Shown in pieces: positions 55,691 through 64,000 of a stretch of 64,000 bases of DNA; the first letter of the stretch is position 1; each line of letters opens with the position of its first letter. The position numbers and the translations under genes are program-made. The notes under the pieces were generated by a model, which was given only the letters and a program-made list of their open reading frames with translations, made no database searches and was not told where the DNA came from. Location of the stretch: the NCBI RefSeq assembly GCF_030295705.1, contig NZ_AP027274.1:620001-684000 (forward strand). The letters run 5' to 3'. The stretch is from Polynucleobacter sp. TUM22923. GTDB taxonomy: Bacteria; Pseudomonadota; Gammaproteobacteria; Burkholderiales; Burkholderiaceae.

Positions 55691-57099
55691 TGTTGTGGCG
55701 ATCTGCTGCAGTATTGCTAATCGCATTGCTATCTGGCTGCGCTAGTACTGGGGATTGGTCATCTGACACTTCTACCCGAGCTGATCCGCGCGCTGCTAAA
55801 GCTAAGCGAGTGAACTTAAAGAATCAGTCTGTTAGCGATTTATACGCGCCTTCAAGTAACTTATGGATTCGGATTCGGGATGGCTTTGAGATGGAGCCAA
55901 TGAATACGCCGCTAGAGATTGAGCAAGTCCGTTGGCTGGCCGCACGCCCCGATTACGTCAATCGCTCGATGACCCGTTCCTCTCGTTATCTTTTTTATAT
56001 TGTGCAAGAAGTGAATGCACGCAATATGCCTACCGAGATTGCTTTACTGCCCTTTGTGGAAAGTGCTTTTGTTACCCATGCTAAATCAAGTGCCAAGGCA
56101 ATGGGTCTATGGCAATTTATGCCCGCCACTGGCAAAGATTTTCAGTTAACGCAAAATCTTTTTAGGGATGAACGTCGAGATGTACTGCAGTCGACGGATG
56201 CTGCTTTAGATTATTTGCAGCGGCTGTACAAACAGTTTGGTAGTTGGGAGCTAGCCTTGGCAGCCTATAACTGGGGTGCGGGTAATGTTGCCAAAGCTCA
56301 AAAGCGTAATATCGCGGCGGGTTTGCCAACGGATTATTTGAGCTTAAAAATGCCGAACGAAACGCGCAACTATGTGCCCAAGCTAATGGCGTATCGCCAG
56401 ATCGTTTTAGATCCTCAGGCGTATGGCATAGTTTTACCTGATCTTGAAAACCATCCTTATTTTGTTGCTTTAGATGTGGGAAGGGATATTGATGTTGCGC
56501 TGGCTATTCAGTTGGCTGAGATTCCTGCTGAGGAATTTCAAAGTCTTAATCCGTCTTTTAATAAGCCAGTAATTCTGAGTAATGCAAATCAGCAAATTTT
56601 GCTGCCTTTCGGGCACGCAGAAATCTTTCAGGAAAATCTCAAGCGATATACAAAACCTCTGTCATCTTGGTCCGCAGTAAAGGTCACCAAGACCGAAGGG
56701 ATTGATCAGGCTGCTAAAACTTTGGGTGTGGATGTCGACACTCTAAGAGAGGTCAACAATATCCCCAAGGGGATGCGCATTCGATCGGGATCCATTGTTC
56801 TTGTGCCCAAGGGTAGTCATCGGGATGGGGATATATCAGTGGCTATGGCTGAAAATGCCAGTTTGAATTTGGATAAGTCGGCCCCTCCGACTGCTAAGAA
56901 GTGCGCAAAGGGAGCGAAATGTGCTGCGGCGCAAGCAAAAAATAGCGCAACTAAGGGTAATTCCCCTCCTAAAAATGCTGCAACTCAGCATAAGTCCGTA
57001 TCGACAGGTCTTGCAAAATCTGCGAAAAATAGTACTTCAGCTACTTCTATTCCTGCGGCAAAGACTGCTAGCAGTAAGGGAGCCAGCAAAATTCAGTGA
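55690..57099 (+). CDS. mltD: Membrane-bound lytic murein transglycosylase D
   Basis: This 469-residue lipoprotein has lipobox LLSGC and then the lytic transglycosylase SLT domain: FVESAFVTHAKSSAKAMGLWQFMPATGKD (split by conserved residues), with catalytic Glu in VESAF, and YLQRLYKQFGSWELALAAYNWGAGNV. LysM-type peptidoglycan-binding repeats follow (ILLPFGHAEIF region and the WSAVKVTKTEGIDQAAKTLGV repeat, split). The C-terminal 70 residues are rich in Lys, Ala and Ser, with a KKCAKGAKCAAAQ patch. It cleaves glycan strands to 1,6-anhydro muropeptides for cell-wall turnover. The start is coupled to gloB by a one-base overlap. Confidence 0.93.
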   Translation: MLWRSAAVLLIALLSGCASTGDWSSDTSTRADPRAAKAKRVNLKNQSVSDLYAPSSNLWIRIRDGFEMEPMNTPLEIEQVRWLAARPDYVNRSMTRSSRYLFYIVQEVNARNMPTEIALLPFVESAFVTHAKSSAKAMGLWQFMPATGKDFQLTQNLFRDERRDVLQSTDAALDYLQRLYKQFGSWELALAAYNWGAGNVAKAQKRNIAAGLPTDYLSLKMPNETRNYVPKLMAYRQIVLDPQAYGIVLPDLENHPYFVALDVGRDIDVALAIQLAEIPAEEFQSLNPSFNKPVILSNANQQILLPFGHAEIFQENLKRYTKPLSSWSAVKVTKTEGIDQAAKTLGVDVDTLREVNNIPKGMRIRSGSIVLVPKGSHRDGDISVAMAENASLNLDKSAPPTAKKCAKGAKCAAAQAKNSATKGNSPPKNAATQHKSVSTGLAKSAKNSTSATSIPAAKTASSKGASKIQ

Positions 57100-57137
57100 T
57101 ATTTCAGTAACTTAAGTCATATTTTAGAAGGTGAAGC

Positions 57138-59021
57138 ATGTCCTACAAATCAGAACACGAACGCTCCATTCAAGACCCAGATAGTTTTTGGGGGGAGCAG
57201 GCAAAACGCATTCATTGGGAAAAGCCTTTTAAACAAGTTCTGGATTATTCAAACCCACCGTTTGCAAAATGGTTTGAAGGCGGGCTAACCAATATTTGTT
57301 TTAATGCTGTAGATCGCCATTTGGCGGATCGCGCTGATCAAATCGCCTTAGTTGCGGTCTCTACCGAAACCAATCAAGAAAAGACTTACACATTTAAAGA
57401 GCTTTACGAGGAAGTGAATCGTATGGCCGCCATCTACCAGGCTAATGGCGTAAAGAAGGGCGATCGCGTTTTGATTTATATGCCTATGGTTGCAGAAGCG
57501 TGTTTTGCAATGTTGGCTTGCGTCAGAATTGGCGCCATTCATTCAGTAGTTTTCGGGGGTTTCGCCTCTCATAGTTTGGCCTCACGTATTGATGATGCCC
57601 AACCTAAAATGATTGTGACAACTGAGGCGGGCGCGCGAGGCGGCAAGGCGGTTCCTTATAAGCCCCTGCTAGATGAAGCGATCAACTTGGCTACCTGCAA
57701 GCCTGAAAAAGTGTTGATTGTGAATCGCGGCCTGATTGAGTTCACCACAGTAGCTGGTCGTGATTTAGATTATGCGACTGAGCGTCAAAAGCACTTTCAT
57801 GATTTGGTACCCATTGAGTGGGTTGATGCAACGCATACGAGTTATATTTTGTATACCTCTGGTACCACTGGTAAGCCTAAGGGTGTTCAGCGCGACACTG
57901 GCGGATATGCAGTAGCGCTTGCTTCAAGTATGGATCATATTTTCTGCGCTAAACCAGGCGAAACTTTCTTTTGTACTTCGGATATTGGCTGGGTCGTCGG
58001 CCATGGTTACATTATTTATGGGCCACTAATTCACGGTATGGCTACCATCATGTATGAAGGTACGCCTTTACGTCCTGATGCTGGAATCTGGTGGGAGTTA
58101 GTAGAAAAGTACAAGGTGTCGGTGATGTTCTCTGCGCCGACAGCAGCGCGAGTTCTGAAGAAGCAAGACCCTGCATTTTTGACCAAATACGACCTCTCGA
58201 GTTTGCGGGCTCTGTTCTTGGCTGGAGAGCCTTTAGACGAGCCTACGGCAACCTGGATTCATGGAGCCATTAATAAACCCATCGTGGATAACTACTGGCA
58301 GACCGAAACGGGTTGGCCCACTCTGGCCATCCAGCGAGGTGTAGAGGTCATGCCACATAAGTTCGGATCACCAGGCCTTCCCTCTTTTGGCTTCAATATG
58401 AAACTGTTAGATGATGCGAGTACTGAGGAGTTGGGCCCGAATAAGAAGGGGGTCATTGTGATTGAGGGTCCCTTACCCCCTGGATGTATGCAGACAGTGT
58501 GGGGTGATGACAAGCGCTTTATAAGTACTTATTGGAAGACCATCCCCGGTAAGACTGTTTATTCCACCTTTGACTGGGGTATCAAAGACGATGATGGTTA
58601 CTTTTTCATCTTAGGCCGTACGGATGACGTCATTAACGTCGCCGGCCATCGTTTAGGCACTCGTGAGATTGAAGAGAGTATCTCTGGGCACGCTAATGTT
58701 TCAGAGGTGGCGGTTGTTGGTATTGAGGATAAACTGAAAGGGCAGGCAGCAATTGCTTTTGTTATTCCAAAGGATGCCTCTAATACTGCCACCCTGGAAG
58801 CTGAGTGCATGAAGACGGTTGACAGCACTTTGGGCGCTATTGCTCGTCCTGGCCGCGTTTATATCGTGACTGCTTTGCCAAAGACCCGTTCAGGGAAGAT
58901 TGTGCGCAGAGCACTTCAGGCTGTAGCAGAAGGTCGCGATCCAGGAGACATCAGCACCATGGAAGACCAAACTGTCTTAGCTCAAATTAGAAGCATCATT
59001 GAGCAAAGGCCCCAAACTTAG
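57138..59021 (+). CDS. prpE: Propionate-CoA ligase (propionyl-CoA synthetase)
   Basis: This 627-residue AMP-forming acyl-CoA synthetase activates propionate to propionyl-CoA with ATP. The P-loop YTSGTTGKPKGVQRDTGGYAVAL starts at Tyr239 (split by conserved residues), and the adenylate motif YWQTETGWP and hinge GRTDDVINVAGHRLGTREIE follow. The C-terminal catalytic Lys sits in SGKIVRRAL near 592. The N terminus SFWGEQAKRIHWEKPFKQVLD (split) is typical of the propionate-specific branch over acetyl-CoA synthetase. AGAAGGTG lies before the ATG. The methylcitrate genes are not in this window. Confidence 0.93.
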   Translation: MSYKSEHERSIQDPDSFWGEQAKRIHWEKPFKQVLDYSNPPFAKWFEGGLTNICFNAVDRHLADRADQIALVAVSTETNQEKTYTFKELYEEVNRMAAIYQANGVKKGDRVLIYMPMVAEACFAMLACVRIGAIHSVVFGGFASHSLASRIDDAQPKMIVTTEAGARGGKAVPYKPLLDEAINLATCKPEKVLIVNRGLIEFTTVAGRDLDYATERQKHFHDLVPIEWVDATHTSYILYTSGTTGKPKGVQRDTGGYAVALASSMDHIFCAKPGETFFCTSDIGWVVGHGYIIYGPLIHGMATIMYEGTPLRPDAGIWWELVEKYKVSVMFSAPTAARVLKKQDPAFLTKYDLSSLRALFLAGEPLDEPTATWIHGAINKPIVDNYWQTETGWPTLAIQRGVEVMPHKFGSPGLPSFGFNMKLLDDASTEELGPNKKGVIVIEGPLPPGCMQTVWGDDKRFISTYWKTIPGKTVYSTFDWGIKDDDGYFFILGRTDDVINVAGHRLGTREIEESISGHANVSEVAVVGIEDKLKGQAAIAFVIPKDASNTATLEAECMKTVDSTLGAIARPGRVYIVTALPKTRSGKIVRRALQAVAEGRDPGDISTMEDQTVLAQIRSIIEQRPQT

Positions 59022-59070
59022 CCTTTAATGGCATTGTAGAGTGGGAATTTAGGGGTTTGGGGTGTAAAAC

Positions 59071-59079
59071 TGGTATCAT
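59071..59079 (+). promoter_or_regulatory. Possible carAB promoter (extended -10)
   Basis: TGGTATCAT at 59071-59079 has the TGn extension and a TATCAT -10, about 125 bases before the carA start. No -35 fits well at 16-18 bases. The leader between them shows no clear leader peptide, so no attenuation is proposed. Confidence 0.35.
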
Positions 59080-59201
59080 TGTTAGGTTCAAAACTTAATA
59101 ATTTACCCTAGCGCTTAAAGACACTCACCTCCCGCACAAACAGTCCTGGGTTGGTCTTTTTGGGGTGTTGAGCGTCGGATGGAGCAGGGACTGGAGATGG
59201 T

Positions 59202-60404
59202 TTGTCACCCTTGCTTCCTTCTTTTCCCCCCGCCGTATTGGCTTTAGCCGATGGCTCCTTATTTCCTGGTCTCAGTATCGGCGCCCCTGGCGAAACGACT
59301 GGCGAAGTGGTATTCAATACTGCTTTGACAGGCTATCAAGAGATCATTACCGATCCTAGCTATGCACAGCAAATCGTTACATTGACCTATCCCCATATCG
59401 GGAATGTTGGTGTTAATGGTCAGGATGCCGAATCAGATCACATTCATGCAGCGGGTTTAGTTATCAAGGACCTCTCTAAGCGTGTCTCGAATTTTCGCTC
59501 TGAGGAAAGTTTGGATGTTTATCTCGCTAAAGCAGGTGTTGTCGGCATCTCCGGCATTGACACCCGTAAACTCACCAGAATTCTGCGTGACAAAGGGGCC
59601 CAGTCAGGCGCTATTGTTGCCGGCAACATGGGCGATGACATGCAAGCACTCAGCACAAAGGCGCTTGCATTAGCAAAAGCGTTTCCAGGGATGTCTGGAT
59701 TAGATTTGGCTAAAGTGGTTAGTACCAAAAAGCCGTATCAGTGGCGTGAAGCAGAGTGGAATTTGCATGGTCCTGATGACAAGCCTGCCTTTGGCAACTT
59801 GGATCAAAGCAAGCCGATTAAAAAGGTAGTTGCTTACGACTTTGGTGTGAAGCGCAATATTTTGCGTATGCTGACCGAGCGTGGTTGTGAACTTACCGTG
59901 GTACCTGCGCAAACTAGCGCGGCAGAGGTATTGGCAATGAACCCTGACGGCGTTTTCTTCTCCAATGGCCCTGGCGATCCCGGCCCATGTGATTACGCTA
60001 TTGCTGCTGCAAAAGAAATCATTGAAAGAGGCATTCCAACTTTCGGTATCTGCTTGGGCCACCAAATTATGGGCTTGGCCGCTGGCGCTAAAACGCTGAA
60101 GATGAAATTTGGCCACCACGGCGCCAACCATCCAGTGAAAGATCTCGATACGGGGCGCGTTGCCATCACTTCTCAAAACCATGGCTTCGCTGTAGATGCC
60201 CATTCTTTGCCAGACAATATTCGGGTTACGCACGTTTCTTTATTTGATGGGTCATTACAAGGCCTCGCTTGGAAAGATAAGCCAGCTTTGTGTTTTCAGG
60301 GTCATCCAGAAGCATCGCCTGGGCCTCACGATATTGCCTATTTGTTTGATCGTTTTGTGGAGCTAATGAATAGCGTGCAAGTTAGTAATAAAGGGGGCAA
60401 ATAA
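59202..60404 (+). CDS. carA: Carbamoyl-phosphate synthase, small (glutaminase) subunit
   Basis: This 400-residue subunit releases ammonia from glutamine and passes it to CarB for carbamoyl phosphate, used in arginine and pyrimidine synthesis. The N-terminal domain carries [19 protein letters not shown] (split by conserved residues), and the glutaminase has Cys284 in FGICLGHQI with His368 and Glu370 in QGHPEA. The start is TTG at 59202, with GGAG at 59193-59196; a second in-frame TTG is at 59211. No ATG is in frame. It ends on the first base of carB. Confidence 0.95.
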   Translation: MSPLLPSFPPAVLALADGSLFPGLSIGAPGETTGEVVFNTALTGYQEIITDPSYAQQIVTLTYPHIGNVGVNGQDAESDHIHAAGLVIKDLSKRVSNFRSEESLDVYLAKAGVVGISGIDTRKLTRILRDKGAQSGAIVAGNMGDDMQALSTKALALAKAFPGMSGLDLAKVVSTKKPYQWREAEWNLHGPDDKPAFGNLDQSKPIKKVVAYDFGVKRNILRMLTERGCELTVVPAQTSAAEVLAMNPDGVFFSNGPGDPGPCDYAIAAAKEIIERGIPTFGICLGHQIMGLAAGAKTLKMKFGHHGANHPVKDLDTGRVAITSQNHGFAVDAHSLPDNIRVTHVSLFDGSLQGLAWKDKPALCFQGHPEASPGPHDIAYLFDRFVELMNSVQVSNKGGK

Positions 60405-63400
60405 TGCCTAAGCGTAGCGATATTAAAAGCATCTTAATTATTGGTGCCGGTCCGATTGTGATTGGTCAGGCTTGTGAGTTTGACTATTCAGGTGCGCAAG
60501 CTTGCAAAGCATTGCGTGATGAGGGTTACAAAGTCATTCTGGTAAATAGCAATCCTGCAACCATCATGACCGATCCGGAAATGGCGGATGTTACCTACAT
60601 CGAACCCATTACCTGGGAAGTGGTTGAGCGCATCATTGCTGCTGAAAAACCAGATGCAATTTTGCCAACAATGGGTGGGCAAACTGCTCTGAACTGCGCA
60701 CTGGACTTGCATCGCCATGGCATTCTTGAGAAATATGGCTGTGAGTTAATTGGTGCTTCACCAGAGGCAATTGATAAGGCGGAAGATCGTCAGAAATTTA
60801 AAGATGCGATGACCAAAATTGGTCTAGGGTCTGCTAAGTCTGGGATTGCCCATTCAATGGATGAGGCGCACGAAGTGCAGCAACGCATTCAGAAAGAGAC
60901 TGATAGTTTAGGTTTCCCAGTGGTGATTCGTCCTTCATTTACGATGGGTGGATCTGGTGGTGGCATTGCCTACAATCGCGAAGAGTTCGAAGAGATTTGT
61001 AAGCGTGGCTTAGATTTATCTCCAACAGGTGAGCTCTTAATTGAAGAGTCGCTATTGGGATGGAAAGAATTCGAAATGGAAGTCGTGCGCGACCGTGCCG
61101 ATAACTGCATCATCGTTTGCTCTATTGAGAACTTAGATCCAATGGGTGTGCATACCGGTGATTCCATTACCGTTGCGCCAGCACAGACCTTGACGGATAA
61201 AGAGTATCAAATTTTGCGTAACGCCTCAATTGCTGTGTTGCGCGAAATAGGGGTGGATACCGGGGGCTCTAACGTACAGTTTTCTATAAACCCAGAAGAT
61301 GGACGCATGATCGTCATTGAGATGAATCCGCGGGTATCCCGTTCATCTGCTTTAGCGTCTAAGGCAACAGGTTTTCCGATTGCGAAGATTGCCGCTAAGC
61401 TGGCGGTGGGTTATACCTTGGACGAGCTCAAGAACGACATTACTGGCGGTGCAACTCCCGCTTCTTTTGAGCCATCCATTGACTATGTTGTTACAAAGAT
61501 TCCTCGCTTTGCATTTGAAAAATTCCCGCAAGCGGACTCTCGTCTTACAACGCAGATGAAATCTGTTGGCGAGGTGATGGCGATCGGCCGTACCTTCCAA
61601 GAGTCCTTCCAAAAAGCCTTGCGTGGTTTAGAAGTGGGTGTGGATGGTTTGGATGAGTTTTCAACTGACCTAGACGATATTATTCGAGAAATCGGAGAAC
61701 CAGGTCCGGACCGCATATGGTACTTAGCAGATGCTTTCCGTATGGGTATGGGCCTAGACGAAATTTACGCTGAGACGAAAGTAGATCCTTGGTTCTTAGA
61801 GCAAATTGAAGAGCTGATCACGATGGAGGCAGAGCTTAAGCTTCGTAAGATCGATAGCTTATCCGCTTTAGAGCTGCGCTTCATCAAGCAAAAAGGATTC
61901 TCTGATCGTCGCCTAGGCAAATTGTTAGGAGTCGACGCCTCATCGGTTCGGGCAGCGCGACACCGCTTAAAGGTGGTGCCGATTTATAAGCGGGTTGATA
62001 CCTGTGCTGCAGAATTCTCAACCAATACTGCTTATTTATATTCAACTTATGAAGCTGAGCATGGCGAGTGTGAATCCCAGCCATCCAGCAAAGATAAGAT
62101 TATGGTTTTGGGTGGTGGACCTAATCGAATCGGGCAGGGTATTGAGTTTGATTATTGCTGTGTTCACGCGGCGCTAGCACTGCGCGATGATGGTTACGAA
62201 ACGATCATGGTCAACTGCAATCCAGAAACAGTTTCTACTGATTACGATACCTCGGATCGTCTCTACTTTGAGCCCCTGACTTTGGAAGATGTACTAGAGA
62301 TTGTTGCTATTGAAAAGCCCAAAGGTGTGATCGTGCAGTATGGTGGTCAAACGCCTTTGAAGCTTGCTCTTGATCTCGAGGCTAATGGTGTGCCGATTAT
62401 TGGTACCTCTCCAGATATGATTGATGCTGCTGAGGACCGTGAGCGTTTTCAAAAGCTGTTGCATGAGTTGAACTTGCGCCAGCCACCAAATCGAACCGCT
62501 CGCGCTGAGGATGAGGCGCTTAAGCTTGCTGAGGAAATTGGTTATCCATTAGTTGTTCGTCCGTCCTATGTACTAGGCGGCCGTGCAATGGAAATCGTGC
62601 ATGATGGAAGAGACCTCGAGCGTTATATGCGTGAGGCAGTCAAAGTCTCTCACGATTCTCCAGTGCTTTTAGATCGCTTTTTAAATGATGCGATTGAGTG
62701 CGATGTTGACTGCATTAGTGACGGTCAACGCGTCTTTATTGGTGGCGTGATGGAGCATATAGAGCAGGCTGGTGTGCACTCTGGTGATTCAGCATGTTCC
62801 TTGCCACCCTATTCTTTATCAGATGAAACGGTTGCAGAGATTAAGCGTCAAACTGCGGCGATGGCAAAAGGCCTTAATGTCATTGGTCTGATGAACGTAC
62901 AGTTTGCGATTCAGAATGTAGGCGGCAAAGATGTCATCTATGTACTTGAAGTCAATCCCCGCGCCTCTCGAACTGTGCCATTTGTATCTAAGGTAACCGG
63001 TTTACAGCTAGCCAAAATAGCGGCGCGTTGTATGGTTGGCCAGACTCTGGACCAGCAAGGTATTAAGGAAGAGGTCAAGCCACCTTACTTCTCTGTCAAG
63101 GAAGCGGTATTTCCGTTTAATAAGTTCCCTGGTATTGATCCGATTCTGGGGCCTGAGATGCGCTCTACAGGTGAAGTGATGGGCGTTGGTAAAACCTTTG
63201 GTGAGGCGCTATTTAAGTCGCAACTCGGTGCAGGAATTAAGTTACCCAAGAGCGGAACAGTGGTGCTGACAGTAAAGGATAGCGATAAGCCTAAAGCGGT
63301 TGAAGTTGCTAAGCTGTTACATCAATTGGGATTCCCGATGGTAGCTACGAAGGGCACCGCTGCTGCAATTGAGGCTGCTGGTTTACCGGTGCGCGTGGTG

Positions 63401-63676
63401 AACAAAGTAAAGGATGGTCGCCCCCATATTGTGGACTTGATCAAAAATGGTGAAATCTCATTGGTTTTTACAACAGTAGATGAAACACGTACTGCAATTG
63501 CGGATTCACGCTCCATTAGAACCACTGCTCAAGCGAATAATGTGACTTACTACACCACTATTAGTGCAGCTCGCGCTGTAATGGATGGGTTGTTAGCATC
63601 TCAAAACGGTAGCAAAGAGTCTTTAGAAGTGTATGCCCTGCAAACGCTGCACAAAACGCTTTCTCATTTAAGTTAG
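60404..63676 (+). CDS. carB: Carbamoyl-phosphate synthase, large subunit
   Basis: This 1090-residue enzyme has two ATP-grasp synthetase halves (about 1-400 and 560-930). Each has the pre-ATP-grasp [17 protein letters not shown] or [17 protein letters not shown] and glycine-rich loops such as [14 protein letters not shown] and [12 protein letters not shown] helical oligomerisation part lies at 400-550, and a C-terminal MGS-like allosteric domain (about 940-1090, starting [19 protein letters not shown]) senses UMP and ornithine. It makes carbamoyl phosphate from bicarbonate, two ATP and ammonia from CarA. The start overlaps the carA stop by one base (TAATG). Confidence 0.97.
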   Translation: MPKRSDIKSILIIGAGPIVIGQACEFDYSGAQACKALRDEGYKVILVNSNPATIMTDPEMADVTYIEPITWEVVERIIAAEKPDAILPTMGGQTALNCALDLHRHGILEKYGCELIGASPEAIDKAEDRQKFKDAMTKIGLGSAKSGIAHSMDEAHEVQQRIQKETDSLGFPVVIRPSFTMGGSGGGIAYNREEFEEICKRGLDLSPTGELLIEESLLGWKEFEMEVVRDRADNCIIVCSIENLDPMGVHTGDSITVAPAQTLTDKEYQILRNASIAVLREIGVDTGGSNVQFSINPEDGRMIVIEMNPRVSRSSALASKATGFPIAKIAAKLAVGYTLDELKNDITGGATPASFEPSIDYVVTKIPRFAFEKFPQADSRLTTQMKSVGEVMAIGRTFQESFQKALRGLEVGVDGLDEFSTDLDDIIREIGEPGPDRIWYLADAFRMGMGLDEIYAETKVDPWFLEQIEELITMEAELKLRKIDSLSALELRFIKQKGFSDRRLGKLLGVDASSVRAARHRLKVVPIYKRVDTCAAEFSTNTAYLYSTYEAEHGECESQPSSKDKIMVLGGGPNRIGQGIEFDYCCVHAALALRDDGYETIMVNCNPETVSTDYDTSDRLYFEPLTLEDVLEIVAIEKPKGVIVQYGGQTPLKLALDLEANGVPIIGTSPDMIDAAEDRERFQKLLHELNLRQPPNRTARAEDEALKLAEEIGYPLVVRPSYVLGGRAMEIVHDGRDLERYMREAVKVSHDSPVLLDRFLNDAIECDVDCISDGQRVFIGGVMEHIEQAGVHSGDSACSLPPYSLSDETVAEIKRQTAAMAKGLNVIGLMNVQFAIQNVGGKDVIYVLEVNPRASRTVPFVSKVTGLQLAKIAARCMVGQTLDQQGIKEEVKPPYFSVKEAVFPFNKFPGIDPILGPEMRSTGEVMGVGKTFGEALFKSQLGAGIKLPKSGTVVLTVKDSDKPKAVEVAKLLHQLGFPMVATKGTAAAIEAAGLPVRVVNKVKDGRPHIVDLIKNGEISLVFTTVDETRTAIADSRSIRTTAQANNVTYYTTISAARAVMDGLLASQNGSKESLEVYALQTLHKTLSHLS

Positions 63677-63685
63677 ACTAGAAAC

Positions 63686-64000
63686 ATGAACTCCATCCCT
63701 ATTACTAAACACGGCGCAGAACTTCTCAAAGAAGAGTTGCAGCGCTTAAAGCATGTTGAACGTCCAGCAGTGATTATTGCTATCTCTGAAGCGCGTGCGC
63801 AGGGCGATCTTTCTGAGAACGCTGAGTACGATGCCGCTAAAGAAAAGCAAGGATTTGTTGAGGGACGTATTCAGGAGCTTGAAGGAAAGCTCTCTGCTGC
63901 CCAGGTAATTGATCCAGCCTCTTTAGATGTTAATGGCCGTATCGTCTTTGGCGCCACTGTCGATCTTGAAGACTTAGAAGATGGCACGAAATTCACCTAT
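63686..64000 (+). CDS. greA: Transcription elongation factor GreA (partial at window end)
   Basis: The first 105 residues are seen; the gene runs past the window. The start [23 protein letters not shown] leads into the antiparallel coiled coil [43 protein letters not shown] (split by turns), whose tip acids Asp and Glu of [10 protein letters not shown] enter the RNA polymerase secondary channel to trigger transcript cleavage. The FKBP-like domain begins with [11 protein letters not shown] at the window end. It lies 9 bases after carB, with a weak ribosome site, a carB-greA order frequent in proteobacteria. Confidence 0.96.
   Translation, partial: MNSIPITKHGAELLKEELQRLKHVERPAVIIAISEARAQGDLSENAEYDAAKEKQGFVEGRIQELEGKLSAAQVIDPASLDVNGRIVFGATVDLEDLEDGTKFTY

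Overview
The window reads as a chromosomal segment of a free-living betaproteobacterium, most like Polynucleobacter (Burkholderiaceae). This rests on the gene families, on the moderate GC content, and on two gene orders: ilvI-ilvH-ilvC-psd-pssA-leuA, and a complete 14-gene nuo operon behind secG and a tRNA-Leu. The species assignment is inference. Nearly all of the sequence is core metabolism. I see no insertion sequence, prophage, CRISPR array or integron, and no stretch above 300 bases lacks a gene.

Layout. 1-6.8 kb: the tail of a phospholipid-transport operon (MlaD-like protein and lipoprotein), an unusual short-chain dehydrogenase, a large FtsX-type permease, then on the minus strand an ECF-like sigma factor, DUF3619, DUF3106 and RDD genes. 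7-13.7 kb: branched-chain amino acid genes ilvIHC, the phosphatidylethanolamine genes psd and pssA, and leuA. leuA is preceded by a leucine-rich leader peptide and a textbook attenuator that I decoded from the sequence. 13.7-18.3 kb: a SYLF-domain protein, a patatin lipoprotein and an outer-membrane factor/HlyD/DUF3302 operon. 18.5-23.5 kb: rpsO, pnp with a structured leader, a quinone oxidoreductase, tpiA and secG. 23.5-38.3 kb: tRNA-Leu(GAG) and nuoA-N (NADH dehydrogenase, complex I), closed by a strong terminator. 38.3-48.3 kb: a Nudix hydrolase, DUF1178, a four-gene amino-acid-type ABC transporter, methylmalonate-semialdehyde dehydrogenase, an OYE-family reductase, a Bug-type binding protein, a SprT-like metalloprotein and a tartrate/malate dehydrogenase. 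48.3-57.1 kb: dnaQ, an RND efflux pair, rnhA, a methyltransferase, gloB and mltD. This is the familiar mltD-gloB-yafS-rnhA-dnaQ neighbourhood, but with an RND pump inserted between rnhA and dnaQ. 57.1-64 kb: prpE, carA, carB and the start of greA.

Working together: ilvIHC and leuA carry pyruvate/ketobutyrate to valine and isoleucine and to the first leucine step. pssA and psd make phosphatidylethanolamine, and SecG and the MlaD operon serve the envelope. Complex I supplies the proton-motive force used by the RND pump. carAB feeds arginine and pyrimidine synthesis, and prpE and mmsA both lead to propionyl-CoA.

The observations most worth a second look are the leuA attenuator, a possible sigma/anti-sigma/periplasmic-sensor operon, dnaQ translationally coupled to an efflux pump, structured RNA before pnp, and short tandem duplications lying on stop codons.
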